A stretch of 64,000 bases of DNA from Schizochytrium sp. TIO01 (lineage: Eukaryota > Sar > Bigyra > Thraustochytrida > Thraustochytriidae), in contig SMSO01000032.1 in NCBI GenBank assembly GCA_004764695.1, forward strand, positions 6,468,668 to 6,532,667, read 5' to 3'. A program made the position numbers and the translations under genes. The notes beneath the pieces are model-generated. The model made no database searches and was not told the DNA's origin. It saw only the letters and a list, made by a program, of their open reading frames with translations. Positions 1 to 11,459 of the stretch are shown here, piece by piece (within the stretch, counting starts at the first letter, position 1; each line of letters opens with the position of its first letter).

Positions 1-255
1 AACGAACAAACAATGTCACTAAAATAGGAATTAGCTTTATTCAAAAGGAAAACAAGAAACAGAACAAAAAAGATCAGAAGTACTTTAGTAATAGGAAAGA
101 AATTCCAATTGTTTTTTATGGTCTTTAATAAGGAGAAGTAGAGTCTCTGACACATTTTTATATGTTTTTGGGATTTTGAATCAAAAAATACGCTATTAAT
201 CGTACAACTAACTTAACCGTACCTCCAATTAAGTACTTGTGGTGTAGTGTTATGG
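1..255. other. 3' flank of the TNPO3-like gene
   Basis: AT-rich, no gene seen. On the minus strand an AATAAA hexamer (complement of positions 36-41) lies about 215 bases beyond the stop codon of the neighbouring importin gene and could be its polyadenylation signal. This is a motif match only. Confidence 0.4.
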
Positions 256-3219
256 TTATTGTGCCACGGTCCGTTTCAAACGCATACGGGCAGAACGACT
301 AAACTCATCCAAAATCCCGCGAAATTCTAAAAAGTCTCGCGTTGATTCCTTCAGATCCCTCACACATTGGGTAGCCAAGTCACTGGAGACATGCGGGCAG
401 TTTTCGCGCAATGCATGCGAGATACTGTTAGCAAATGCATCTGAATCTGCATCAGGAAGATACTTCAAAAACTGTGCAACAGTATACAGTGTCGAGGCGA
501 GAGAACCTTCAGAGCTTGAATCGATCATTGAGACAGGAGACGCTCCAGCAATACCAGCGACCAAGTGATTGACCAAGGTTTGACCGTGCTCCGCAAAACA
601 TGAACGGATCACGGGTAATACATGTTCACATAGGTCAGGGTACTTTGGGTTTGGGACAGCATGATCGATTGCCACATCCAAAAAAAGTAGCAATGACCGA
701 GCAGCTTCACGGTGCGGTGTCAATACACCGGCAGCACCACAAGCAAACACGGACGGAAAGAAAGATGATTGAATTACTTCCTCAGGCATCGCTCCCACGT
801 TTCGATCCATTGTGATGAAAAAATCCTCTACGATATCAGGATTTGCATCCAGAGCCTCTTGGTTAGTGAGAATCTGGAACACAATCCTTGTGAGCTCCGC
901 CAAGACAGCCAAATAATCATTGATGTGAGAACGGTCCTTTGACCCAAAACGCGCGGTTGCAATGCCCGCAGCGTAGATAAAGGGACTTAATGCAGACTCT
1001 TGAAAACAGCGAACCATCAGCGTCATGAAGTCGGCCAAGTATGGCTTGAAATCGTCTTCGAATTCTCTAATGCACCATTTGTAAAGTCCAGAGAGACACT
1101 CCACCACCTTGTTCGATTTGCACATTCCCTCGGTTATGACGCGGAGGCTAGGCCAAGCCTCTGCAAATATCACCGCACCTGGATGCTGGATGCGATTAGA
1201 GTTATCTCCTCTCCAACCAAACCGAATAAAAAGTTCAATAGTGTTCACCGCGAGAGCGATATCAGATTCATTCAGCTGCGCTGTGCCAGCCTGCTGATTG
1301 CGCTGTGCCTCGATAATTGCTGCATTATGTCGTAGCAACTGAATTGCAGGGCCAGTGACATGTTTCATTGCCTCAAGAGTCTCCTCATAGGGCTTGTGTT
1401 GAATAATCAGAGCGACCGCTTCAAGAAGATCGAGGCGATATACATTAGGAATATCCACATCCGACGTAAACGCAACATTGAACAATTTTAAAGCAGCAAA
1501 CATGAGCTCCCCACAGCACACGTCAGCAATGTGCCGAACTGCCTCAGCAACGGTCTTACTGAGATTTGGCATATTCATTATCGTCTCAAGCTCAAAATTA
1601 ATCACGGCTTCAATCTTTTGAGGGTTGTACTGTAAGAAATGAGCATACCGGCCAAAAAAGCAGCATATTGTCTCTCTCAGTAAGACAGACTCCGTCGGAA
1701 CATTGAGACAAACTTGTACGATGTAATCCAGCACAACTGGAGCAGCTGAATCGGACGATGCCATTGTAAACCTATGGGCGATTGGCACGGCCGCGTTGAT
1801 CAGCGCCTCAATGCGCTGCCAAGATCGCCCTTGTTGATTGCGTAATGCGTCGAGGGCTTGATCAAGTTGACTTTTTATGAGCGTTAAAACCACTGAGTGA
1901 CCTAGAAGAGAGTCACAGTGGTCAATCAGCGCTTCGATGTCTTCACGATTGGCAATAATTTCGTCATTAAAATCTCGACTGGTAGCTTGTGTAGCGTTTG
2001 GGAAATCGTCTGGGAGTTCTAGGTGACGAAAACCACATTGGACCAATTCATGAATGTATGGTGTGAGAAGAGTACGCCGGACTTCGAACTCTGTGCCCTC
2101 ATTCCCATGGCGCCTGTTCATGCATCTGATCACTTTCTCCCAGGAGTACCACGAGTCCATAGCGACCTCCATTGAAGAGTGGCGTGGCCCTGCTAGTGCA
2201 AGCTGCAATAGCTTTTCAATTTCTTGGTCCTCAGCCCCACCTGGAGGGCGCTTTAAGATCTCGGGCAGGTATGCACGTGCTGTGTGCGAGAAGATTTTCA
2301 CAAGATTCGTGCACATCTCATCATCATCCTCCTGCGCTGCTCGGGAGTAAAGTTGTGCCAAAGCAAAGATTTTCGGGGCAATGGTGCTCATAACTGCTAC
2401 AGCACCATCGCTACGAAAATCAGTATACATGTACAACATCTCTACAATGACCCGAGCGGCACTGTCTAATAGCTCAGTACCTTCTTCAATGATCTGAAAT
2501 GCTCGATTCACCAAATTGCTAGAGGCAAGAACTTCTCCAGGGATCTCAACCTTGCTAATCCATACCTGAAGACAGTCTAGGATCTTCATTTCTACAAATG
2601 GATCATTCATGGCTGATGCTGCGCAAGAAGTAAGAAATTGCAGCACAGCGGTGCTGCAGCCGTACATTTCCATGTTAAGTCCTGATGACCGCTCCGGTGA
2701 AATGAGAAAGACCCGGGCTTGAAGCTCTTCAGGAATCACTTGTAATATTTCAATTAGACACAAAGAGGATTCAGGTACTGCTGTACCATCTGTACCTCCT
2801 TGGCTGCCTAGACGTGACGCCAAATCCATGATCGGGTTTTCCCATTCCTCCATCTGGATGGCTAGTGCAGCAAGTGCAAGTGCAAGCTGCGTTGTTACTA
2901 CACGCTTGCGTTTACGATCTCCAAAATGCCTTGTGAGGTGCTGCAAGAGCTTTTCACGGAGTTCTGCACGAGAGGACCGGGCTACTTGATCCATGAAATC
3001 ATACTTGAGTTTGGAGTGAAAGGTTTTGGCTGCTAGAAACTGCACCTCGACGCTGACGACTTCGTCAGGCTGCGATAGAATAGTGTCCACTACAGCCCAT
3101 GCTTCCGGTTTCTTTTGAAACTCGATAATCCACTTGTCTGCTTCACGCTGTCGCTCAGGGTCCTTGGAGCTCAGCATTGCTTCGCAAGCGCTCGTGAAAG
3201 TAGTGACGAGCTGCTCCAT
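256..3219 (-). CDS. TNPO3: Transportin-3 / Mtr10-type nuclear import receptor
   Basis: An intronless 987-residue protein starting at an ATG at 3219. It resembles transportin-3/Mtr10 along its length: an N-terminal importin-beta-like segment, then helical HEAT-type repeats to the end. Recognisable stretches include QLALALAALAIQMEEW near residue 110-125 and the LIEILQVIPEEL segment near 155-165, which parallel the TNPO3 N-terminal half. The length is close to the family's usual size of about 920-970 residues. The family carries SR-rich splicing factors and other cargo into the nucleus, releasing them on RanGTP binding. The cargo here is inferred from the family, not seen. The gene is followed on the same strand by AT-rich 3' flank and lies downstream of the TTLL12-like gene. 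Importin-13 is the nearest alternative, but the N-terminal similarity favours TNPO3. Confidence 0.88.
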   Translation of the reverse strand: MEQLVTTFTSACEAMLSSKDPERQREADKWIIEFQKKPEAWAVVDTILSQPDEVVSVEVQFLAAKTFHSKLKYDFMDQVARSSRAELREKLLQHLTRHFGDRKRKRVVTTQLALALAALAIQMEEWENPIMDLASRLGSQGGTDGTAVPESSLCLIEILQVIPEELQARVFLISPERSSGLNMEMYGCSTAVLQFLTSCAASAMNDPFVEMKILDCLQVWISKVEIPGEVLASSNLVNRAFQIIEEGTELLDSAARVIVEMLYMYTDFRSDGAVAVMSTIAPKIFALAQLYSRAAQEDDDEMCTNLVKIFSHTARAYLPEILKRPPGGAEDQEIEKLLQLALAGPRHSSMEVAMDSWYSWEKVIRCMNRRHGNEGTEFEVRRTLLTPYIHELVQCGFRHLELPDDFPNATQATSRDFNDEIIANREDIEALIDHCDSLLGHSVVLTLIKSQLDQALDALRNQQGRSWQRIEALINAAVPIAHRFTMASSDSAAPVVLDYIVQVCLNVPTESVLLRETICCFFGRYAHFLQYNPQKIEAVINFELETIMNMPNLSKTVAEAVRHIADVCCGELMFAALKLFNVAFTSDVDIPNVYRLDLLEAVALIIQHKPYEETLEAMKHVTGPAIQLLRHNAAIIEAQRNQQAGTAQLNESDIALAVNTIELFIRFGWRGDNSNRIQHPGAVIFAEAWPSLRVITEGMCKSNKVVECLSGLYKWCIREFEDDFKPYLADFMTLMVRCFQESALSPFIYAAGIATARFGSKDRSHINDYLAVLAELTRIVFQILTNQEALDANPDIVEDFFITMDRNVGAMPEEVIQSSFFPSVFACGAAGVLTPHREAARSLLLFLDVAIDHAVPNPKYPDLCEHVLPVIRSCFAEHGQTLVNHLVAGIAGASPVSMIDSSSEGSLASTLYTVAQFLKYLPDADSDAFANSISHALRENCPHVSSDLATQCVRDLKESTRDFLEFRGILDEFSRSARMRLKRTVAQ

Positions 3220-4205
3220 GGTGCCGATTGGATTACTTCAAGAAGCAACCACGAAAGCAGTTAAATATTTGCAAAGTAGTTGCACAAACTACTACTACAG
3301 GGTATTCTTGCACTCCAGCCAAGTCAGCCCAACAACCTGGCGCTGCCTTGCTTACTCCACTAGAGAAGTATGCTTCACAGCATCCGTGCTCCCGCCGTTT
3401 TCGCATGCCCTTCTTTGCTTATAATAATATTACATACTTCAGCATAGTACCTAGTAGGAAATATTAGGCCTTACATTGCACTAGGGTGAGATTAATTGGG
3501 ATTATGACCACAGAAACCTCCGTTTTATAATCACATGCGTCGTTACACTGGATAAATTCGGAACGCATCGTTGCATGCTAAATCGAGGACATAGAATGAT
3601 ATAGAAGATCTTATGATACACGATATAATACCGGGGGCGCATTAATTTGCAAATTAATCTAGAAGCTTGGGACCAGTGTATGATGGGGAGAGACACATGT
3701 GCGCTTTAGGTGGCAAGCATCATATATGAAAAAGGAGAATAATTTATTTTAGTAACCATAACGCATCGCTTCTGAACACGGGGGGACTCCAAAGTAAGCA
3801 TGCATGCAGAACGAACAAAGAAACAAGTATATGTTATTCAATCAACAATGATCTTTGCAATATTCCTGTTTTTTAAGGACTCCGAAAACCATCCACCTAG
3901 TTGCCCTGAAGATGTCTAGATGAACATTAACATCGTTGATGACCGCATATCTATGATTTAAAGAAGTATCTATAAGGAAGATTTTCGAATCAACGCACTT
4001 TTCTAATGCATCGATGACCTCTTCTAGTGGCAGAACTTGTTTCTACGTTCTGTAAGAGCAAGCTAAAACGCCGGTTAGAGCATGAGGTTGGACCAACATT
4101 AATGGATTCTTCAAGAATGTGCTGAGAAATATGTAGGTCCTAATCTCCGTATGCTGCCCTTGTCATTATAGACTAGAAAACCAAGTAATGCCATGAATGC
4201 GGCTC
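3220..4205. other. Intergenic spacer, promoter of the importin gene and 3' flank of the TTLL12-like gene
   Basis: About 1 kb, moderately AT-rich. It should hold the promoter and 5' UTR of the importin gene (right after 3219) and the 3' UTR of the TTLL12-like gene (before 4206). Short open frames are present but have no coding character. I see no RNA gene or repeat of note. Confidence 0.5.
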
Positions 4206-5585
4206 CTATTGTAGGCGGATAAACCCACCTGTAGAAGACGGTTGACGCGAGGTCTCAGCTCCCTCAAGCTCCCGCCAGTATCTGCCACTTGCGTCTGGGG
4301 GAAAATGAAGATTAAACGTATGGTCAAGAAATTGTGGTCGCTGCTCAAGAAGCCGTCGATTGTCTGGCTTGTAGTTACACTCAAGCAAAAGTGGCTGTAC
4401 GACCCCGTTACCCCGTTCTTCAAGTAAAATATCGATGCCATACACTGCTCGAACTTTATCATGTGGTATAATTCCCATCCGTTCGCCTGCCTCTCCAAGA
4501 TATCCTCCACAAGCTGTATGGAAAAGCTCGAGAATGAGATTATGGCAATCAGCAATGATGGTTTCTACGTTGAGATCGGGACGATTTTCCTCAAGCCAAC
4601 GAATGGCATCCTCTGTTCTAGGGAAGTCGTCTCCAGGCATTTCCAAGGGGCCTGCAAATCTCGGGTCACGAAAAAGATACTGTACAACGGTAAGATGCTG
4701 CAATTGATCCTCGAAATCAAGTTTGTACTCTTTCAATGCACGACGAACAACAAAGTAGTCATAGACGAAGAGCTCGAGTGGCTCTGAGCTACGAACAGCT
4801 ATGACAAATCGCAAGTCAAATTTGTGCTGCTTAAGAAGCACTGGACGGGAGACATACCGGCATGCCACACAGACATTGCCACCAGAGTTAAGAATGTTGT
4901 ATATTGCAGCCAAAAGAACATTGAGCTCTGCAGAGACAACAATGCCTCGACTGCGAGCTTCAGAAGCAGGCTTAATAATCCAAGGAGCACCTCTATCTCG
5001 AAGAAAAGCGCCAAGAAACGGGAGAAAATTGTTGCGTAGACTGCCACTTTCTCCTGACTCTTTACAAATTCGATATGACTCTGGAAACCATGGAACACGA
5101 CCATGAGTATCGTCAATCATTGTAGCCAAGGCATCCTTGCAGGTGAGCCAGTTCTCACAGGAACCATAGGAATGGCCCAACAAAACCCTTCCAAAGGGAT
5201 CTTTGTCCAGCCGAGTAAACCTATGTTCTGAGTCCCAAAGCACTACCGCAACATCTTTGCGAGCACGAGGTAGACTTGATACAACTCGAAATCGCTCACT
5301 CTGAAAGCAGCGTGCGAACCAGTCCAACCTGTCCGTGTCTATAACAATGTCCGCATCTTGCAAAAAGATAGGATCTCGCTCTTTTGCAGTTTCTGTCGTC
5401 ACTGACTCTGTTGCTTTCCCAATGAGCTTGCGCTCCTCTAGAAACTCCTCGTACGAGCTCAACGCGCTTTGCGCCACAAGATGTACTCCTAACACTTGAG
5501 CACAAGGCGCACAGTCTGGTAGAAGCTTTAGGAAGTCATCCAGCGTCAGCTCATCAACGTTCACGTGGACCTGCTTGGAAGCCAT
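4206..5585 (-). CDS. TTLL12: Tubulin-tyrosine ligase-like protein 12 (TTLL12-type)
   Basis: A 459-residue protein from the ATG at 5585; the open frame reaches 5594 but without an earlier ATG. The C-terminal two thirds are an ATP-grasp TTL domain: a lysine in WIIKPASEARSRGI, then the RYVSRPVLL and KFDLRFVIAVRS segments, and near the end LLLECNYKPDN with the Glu and Asn that usually bind magnesium-ATP. The CENWLTCKDALA and PWFPESYRI stretches and the FVYDYFVVR motif match TTLL12 better than other TTLL families. Animal TTLL12 is about 640 residues with an N-terminal SET-like region; here only about 100 residues precede the TTL part, so that region is missing or reduced. Human TTLL12 has no clear tyrosine-ligase activity, so enzymatic function is uncertain. 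The product should act on or near microtubules or chromatin. Confidence 0.82.
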   Translation of the reverse strand: MASKQVHVNVDELTLDDFLKLLPDCAPCAQVLGVHLVAQSALSSYEEFLEERKLIGKATESVTTETAKERDPIFLQDADIVIDTDRLDWFARCFQSERFRVVSSLPRARKDVAVVLWDSEHRFTRLDKDPFGRVLLGHSYGSCENWLTCKDALATMIDDTHGRVPWFPESYRICKESGESGSLRNNFLPFLGAFLRDRGAPWIIKPASEARSRGIVVSAELNVLLAAIYNILNSGGNVCVACRYVSRPVLLKQHKFDLRFVIAVRSSEPLELFVYDYFVVRRALKEYKLDFEDQLQHLTVVQYLFRDPRFAGPLEMPGDDFPRTEDAIRWLEENRPDLNVETIIADCHNLILELFHTACGGYLGEAGERMGIIPHDKVRAVYGIDILLEERGNGVVQPLLLECNYKPDNRRLLEQRPQFLDHTFNLHFPPDASGRYWRELEGAETSRQPSSTGGFIRLQ

Positions 5586-7285
5586 TGTGAACAATCACGA
5601 ATCCCCAAGCGCAAACTTTAAGAGAATGTTACAGCCTTCGAGCACACACAGTACCACGACCATCAGCAGCTAGTGCTGCTACACCTGCAGCAGCATTTAT
5701 GATATACAATCTAATTATAAGCTTGCTTAGGACAGTTGTAGCTGTCCCTTACAAGGGGTCATGCCCCCACTGACATCGTTTCCATTATTTTGGGAAACTT
5801 GATCCATCCATTGGGACTCTTCAACGAAGTTCAAGGAACTGTAATAGAGTCGAACTTATAAAGCTCCACGAAGACGCGTTAGTTAGTTATGACTATGGAC
5901 GGAGTGCCTTCAATACAGTGTTTGCCATGACTGTTTCGCTCAATATAACGATGGTTCGGAAGTTACGTGAAACTGAACGTTTTGATACTTCTATGAAATC
6001 ACTTGAGTTTTTGTCCAAGTGAGAGTCTTCTAAGTTTTACAGAAATAGTCTCTAACTGGTGAGAGTGCTACGAAACCAAACGATTTTCAGGCAACCCAGT
6101 GCAAGAACTACAGTTTCAAGGAAGGACTTCTCCCACCCCTGACAGCGAATGGAGGGAACTTAGTAGTAGGCCTTATTTTACCAGGAAGGCACTATGTAGG
6201 CCAGAAGGCTTTGCAATAACCTCAGGTCTCTAAGACGATAATAGGAATTCACAAGATCCCCCAACGTAATCGCTCGAGTAATCTTAGCGAATACCGATGT
6301 GGCACGCTTTGTTAGTGCCTCACTATTACCACACAGCGCATCAGATTTCTCTTGGATCCAGCATTTGGAAAGCAGTATTCTGGCGGTCCAGTTCGCTATG
6401 TACTACACTCATCGAATGTACTTTACCCTACCGAGCCCTTAATGGCTGCTAATGATAAGCTTGGTTTTAAGCCAAGCATCGCACTTAACACTGTATTCCA
6501 GCTCAATCCCGGCCCAGCTCATATCAACTGCAGCTGGCAGTTGGCTTGAGCCCACGGTTCTTTCTCGAGCACTCACTCACTCACTCACTGCCTGCTATGA
6601 CGACAGCCGGCCTGGGAGGCTTGACAGCACCGCGGTTCACGGTATGTCTGTCTGAGTTTGTTTCCAAAGCAAAGCAAAAGCGCAAGATCCCAAGTACGTT
6701 ACGATAAGGGGCGTTACGCTTGCTTGCGCGAACCCGTCGTATTTTATACTAACAAAATCGCATCCTCCATAACTTTTCATGGGACCCTTACATGCGTCCA
6801 GACTGACATCATGGTACGACACACCTTGCACGGCCCCACGTCGGGTTTCTACGCCAGCTTCGCGGCAGGCCTCGGCGTGCGTGCAGCCCGCTGCTTTTGT
6901 GGGCAGGACCTGTGCTTAGCTTGGCAGCCGCTGCCATGGGCGAGTTAGTTGTCCGGAGCGGAATGACTTTTGTCTCTCGAGTTGTGATCATTCATGTTCT
7001 GTGGGCCTTTCCGCGCCAGTAGGCGGCGCCTAACAAGTCCTACTGCTCCCTTCTACCTGCTTGGGAGGTAGGTATGACCTTTGGCAAGAGAGATAAGGCG
7101 CGAGACTTAGGGGTCTTGGCATGCATCATACGAGAGCATCAAAAGCGAAAGTCGGCTGCGGCAATTCCGTGACAATTGTCCGGCAGGGGAACTCTGTGTG
7201 CGGCAGCAAAACCTTAACTCTGAGGAGTTGTTGTCTTTGAACCTGTTGACGTGTGGGATCAGCAAAGCGGGCGCTTGCTTACACG
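5586..7285. other. Divergent intergenic region between the TTLL12-like and SDR genes
   Basis: About 1.7 kb between two genes transcribed away from each other, so both promoters should lie here. It contains a short CACT microsatellite at 6570-6590. Open frames such as 6352-6549 lack the purine-first codon bias expected of coding sequence. No RNA gene seen. Confidence 0.5.
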
Positions 7286-8259
7286 ATGGACGTGGATCTT
7301 TCGCTTAAGGCGCTCTTTGGCGTGGAAGGAAAGAATGTGGTGGTCACTGGTACGTAAAAGCTGTCTGAGAACATAGCATAGTGGGCGGGGGACAGGACAA
7401 TATGATTATTCTGGTCATGTGAGAGAGCATACAATGCGTTTATCTTTTTATTGTCGAGTGGTGTAGAAGCAAGAAAACTGACTTGCTGCATTGACGCGAT
7501 GTCAATGAAATAACAAATACAGGTGGATCTCGCGGAGTGGGCTACATGATGGCCTCTGGATTTGTCCAGCAAGGCTGCAATGTCTTCATTTTCAGTCGCA
7601 AACCTGATCACGAAGCTGCAGAGGCTCTTACAAAGAAAGGCCCCGGCAAGTGCTACTCAATGGTATGCGATGTTGCAGACATGAATGCTATTGCCAAGGT
7701 TGTCAAGGAAGTCGAGGCTGTAGTAGGTGATCAGGGCATCCACTGCCTTATTAACAACAGTGGTGCAACTTGGGGCGAGGCTTTCGATACAACCTCTCGT
7801 GCCTCTTTTGACAAGCTTGTCAATGTCAACCTCACTGGTCTCTTCTTTACGACACAGGCCTTTGGTCCCCTCCTTGAAAAGACTGGTACCAAGGACGACC
7901 CTGCGCGTGTCATTAACATTGCAAGCATCGATGGCATTAATACTCCTGCCTTCGAGGAGTACGCTTACAGCGCTACCAAAGCTGGTGTCATCCACATGAC
8001 GCGTGTCATGGCTGGCTATTTGGCTTACAAGAACATTACCTTTAACAGCATTAGTCCTGGCCTGTTCCCGAGTAAGATGGGCGACCAGGTCCTGAAGGGT
8101 GCTGGCGACAAGGCTGTGAACAATATCCCTTTCAAGCGCTTCGGTCGCCCTACTGACATCGCTGCTGCTGCCCTCTTTTTGGCTGGCCCCGGAGGCGCCT
8201 ATACAACTGGTGCTAACATCATCGTCGACGGCGGCCTCACTGCGGCTCCCAGAATGTAG
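7286..8259 (+). CDS. Short-chain dehydrogenase/reductase, RhlG-like, two exons
   Basis: Exons 7286-7349 and 7523-8259 join to encode 266 residues. The 173-base intron starts GTACGT and ends ACAG, and splicing restores the cofactor motif TGGSRGVG (residues 21-28), half of which is in each exon. Downstream are the NNSG motif (99-102), the catalytic Ser156 (INIAS), and Tyr170/Lys174 in YSATK. SDR proteins are NAD(P)H-dependent oxidoreductases with a Rossmann fold, usually cytosolic. The stretch RVINIASIDGI and the segment ISPGLFPSKM resemble the RhlG-type 3-oxoacyl reductase branch, best known from bacteria, so a ketoacyl or polyol substrate is possible; the substrate cannot be read from sequence. 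Transferred bacterial ancestry with a later intron is possible but untested. The first ATG is favoured because it gives a typical SDR N-terminus. Confidence 0.88.
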
Positions 8260-11200
8260 TTTACATGCAACATTTTTAATTAAATAACTTTTTGCGCAAG
8301 GCCACAGATCCCTGTGGCAATATCTGTCTGAAATCTTAGCTTATTATTTGCATCATGCAATCCTCGTAGTAAAATGTTGTACTGCCCCGTTATTAATATT
8401 TCAGCTATCTTTTTGCCGTTGCCCAACGACTATATTGTTGCAGTGTCGAGCACGATGACCTCCGTTTCGTCAACTTAAGCGCTCTAGACTTGTAGATGAT
8501 ATCAGAATTCAGACCTATCTTTCTGCTTGCATCATCCAGAAGAATACCAGCAAGCCCAATCTGAGGAGTCAAACTAAGGAGTGCACTACGCTCATTAGAT
8601 TTGTTTGTCGCTCTCAAATAGTAGTAATAATGAATTAATGGCCATATTCCGAAGCGAGGCGTATTCAGCACATACTTTCCTTCCCATTGGAATGGTCAAC
8701 AGCCAAAAACAGTAGCATGGATCCGCATCCAAGCCACGCCTTTATTTTACGGACGCTTCCTCCCATTGCAATTTCCCCCAACGTTTCTTCTCCTTCCAAT
8801 TCCGCCGTTTCTAGGTTTGAACTTTAGTATAGGTCAGAGCTACAGCCGACCTTCTACTATCTACTTGCACAAGCAAAACAACTGAAAAGAGCGAAAGGTT
8901 GCTGAGCAAAACTCACGCTGGCTAGCCCTTCTCTCGAGTGCCCTCTACATTATACGCTATGTCCCTAACTCATCATTACTTTTTAGAGTAGTCCTGCTTC
9001 AAGTTCAACAGCTTAGGCACAGCTCTTATGTGCGTGCATACCATACATAGTGCGAGCGCTGATCGTAAGAGTGACCGGGGCTCCATCTTTGCTTTAGAAT
9101 CTGGCGGTCTAGAGCTATTTAACCTATCACTACTCACGACGCCACGCTTACGACCCACCTCGCGGCTGCTAGTGGGCACCTATGTGCAATTATTCCCGCC
9201 ATTTATGATTGAATCTCTAGTTGTATCATAAGGCCCCAACTAGGTTGAAGGTTTTACGAATATCTGCTCTGGAATCTGCACGTTTCACTTTCTCAAAGTT
9301 CTGTCTTTCGTTTCGCTCTTTTACTTTTGGGGTAACGAGCGATGGTTATTTGTTGTTATTATTCTATTTTATTTTTCGGGTAAATAGCGCAAAAACCTCG
9401 TTTTCAACTTGAAGTGACCAACTTGGCTTGTGATTTGAGGGGGTGGAGTATAATTTGTGGAAAATGTAGCGCACAGGCTGTTTGGCTGGCTGCTTGCTGC
9501 ATTGTTGTCTTTTCTCTGTCTGACCTGGGTCATACACTAATTCTCTCTTGAATTTACTAAATTGCCAGAGCACTACACAACTCCTTCGATCAGTCAATGA
9601 ATCAGCCTGGACAGTTGCACGCCGGTGAGTCATTCGGTCCTAGCAATTGAGTTGGTGCTACAAGGCGCATTCATCTATCGCCAGGCTTTGAGCTTCATAC
9701 AAAGTTCAAGTAGTTTCAAGGAAGAGGCCGTGTAGAAGTGGTTTCGGATTAGTTCTCTCGTGGTCAATTGAGATGTCTAAATGTGGCTTCTTTCGTGTAG
9801 CGAGCAAAAGTAACCATATCAAATCACGCCCTGTACTCGGCACTCTTGGCACGAACTCGTCGACGTTCCACCGCCTACTTTGGTCTCGTCAGGGGTTTGA
9901 GTTTTCCAAATACATTGTAGACAACTCGAAGAAGAAAACAACCACCACCTAGGAGCAACTAATACTTCCTGAGTTCCATTCTTCGATTTTCCAACTTCCA
10001 AAACCTAAACCAAAGAGCATATCTGCGCGTTACTACCTCTGCTGCATATCCGGTTTTCGATGGACCGTGCAGCTTCGTCTTCTCCGATCGGCCATTTTGT
10101 TCAGGTTCAAGATAGTTGATTCATTTGTTCAAGTGAAACCCCCTTAGCGAACACGCACCTTTTCGTTTAAATGCCGCATCGTTTTTCTTTATTTATTTAT
10201 GTTTATATAAAATAAAAATAATGAAAGTGCTCGTACGCAGACATCAGCGTCACTTCCGATGTTGCATATGTCGTAGCTCTCACTATGGAACAGCACCTCC
10301 ACGGCAGGTCATTGGAGTAACCTACGCTTTTATCTTGTCGCGGCCCTCGAGATCAAAGTGGCGCTTTCTAGGCACGGAGGGATCGCCACTTAAGCATCGC
10401 GCGCCACAGTTACGTGGTACACACCGGGTCCCCGGTACACACTTCCGAAACAGTCGCCTGGGGCATGAAACGGCGGCGCTGTTACCAAGAAAGGACTTGA
10501 GCGATTCCTTGAAGGCTCTGCTTGGCCTTTCTGACTCGCTGGCTGGCTGGCTAGCTGATCAGTCGCTCTGCAGCCGGCCTGCTGATCGGATGTCATCTCG
10601 ATCCCTCCCTCGCCCGCTTGCCTGCTCAGCTTCGCAGAATCGCGACCTCACTATTCTTGCACAAAACCCTGCTCGCCTGGGACTGGGCCTCTGGCAGTCC
10701 TACAAGTAACTGATAGGTAACCATAAGAAAGTAACAGCGAAGCAGTAACCGAGATGGAGCACCTTGAAGACTCTGGATTGAACAATGAAAGGTGCTTGAA
10801 GCGAGCTGGCTAGTAGCCTAAGGGAGTGATAGACAGGCAGCAGGCAAAACTAAAAAGTAACCACCCACCCACCCCATTCACTCTGAAGCAACCTCAGCAG
10901 CGGACCCCCAGCAGCCGAGGTTGAGAGTGAGCTAGAAAACGAGAACCACGGTCAGCCCGTCTTAAAAAGCTGCCTCGCTAGAGGCATTCGTCCGCTTGCA
11001 CGAAGTCTTCATTCATATCGTTTACTTGTTCTGCGCGATTTAGAGCTGGCAGAAACGCAAGGCTGATAGACATTGCACGATCAAAGTTCGCTCTCCCTGA
11101 AGATTTTGAATTAAAAGCTCAGAGTGGGTGTCACAGAAAAGTAAAACCGCGACAACTTCGACGTGCGCTTCCATCTAGTCGCGTGGTCGGCCGGCTGTGC

Positions 11201-11459
11201 TTCTGGTTACTTGCTTGTAAACAAGACTTGAACTCAACAAATCACTCAGAGCCTGGAGCTACCAAAACAGCTGTGAAGGCGGGAAGCGATCGCATTCTCG
11301 CAACTATTTGCTGCTGCTGTAGTTACAGCAGCCGGACCGTGTAGACGGTCATCGTTCTTAAGAATCACGACAAGAACTAGAACTCGAATTACAACAACCC
11401 CAAAACCTCTCCCGCTTAAGGGAGCTAGGTGCAGGGAGCATTGAGCAAGCAAATCCATA
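8260..11459. other. Intergenic spacer upstream of the kinesin gene
   Basis: About 3.2 kb. An 89-codon frame on the minus strand (9364-9633) and a 162-codon frame on the plus strand (10221-10709) both start with ATG. Neither shows coding bias (about 52% and 41% purine-first codons) or a recognisable domain. The right end should hold the kinesin promoter and 5' UTR. No RNA gene recognised. Confidence 0.45.

Noticed and set aside
9364-9633. An 89-codon ATG-started frame on the minus strand
   Set aside because: Neutral codon bias and no domain; such frames are expected by chance in 64 kb.
10221-10709. A 162-codon ATG-started frame upstream of the kinesin
   Set aside because: Only about 41% of codons start with a purine, there is no recognisable domain, and the sequence is GC-rich where stops are rare.
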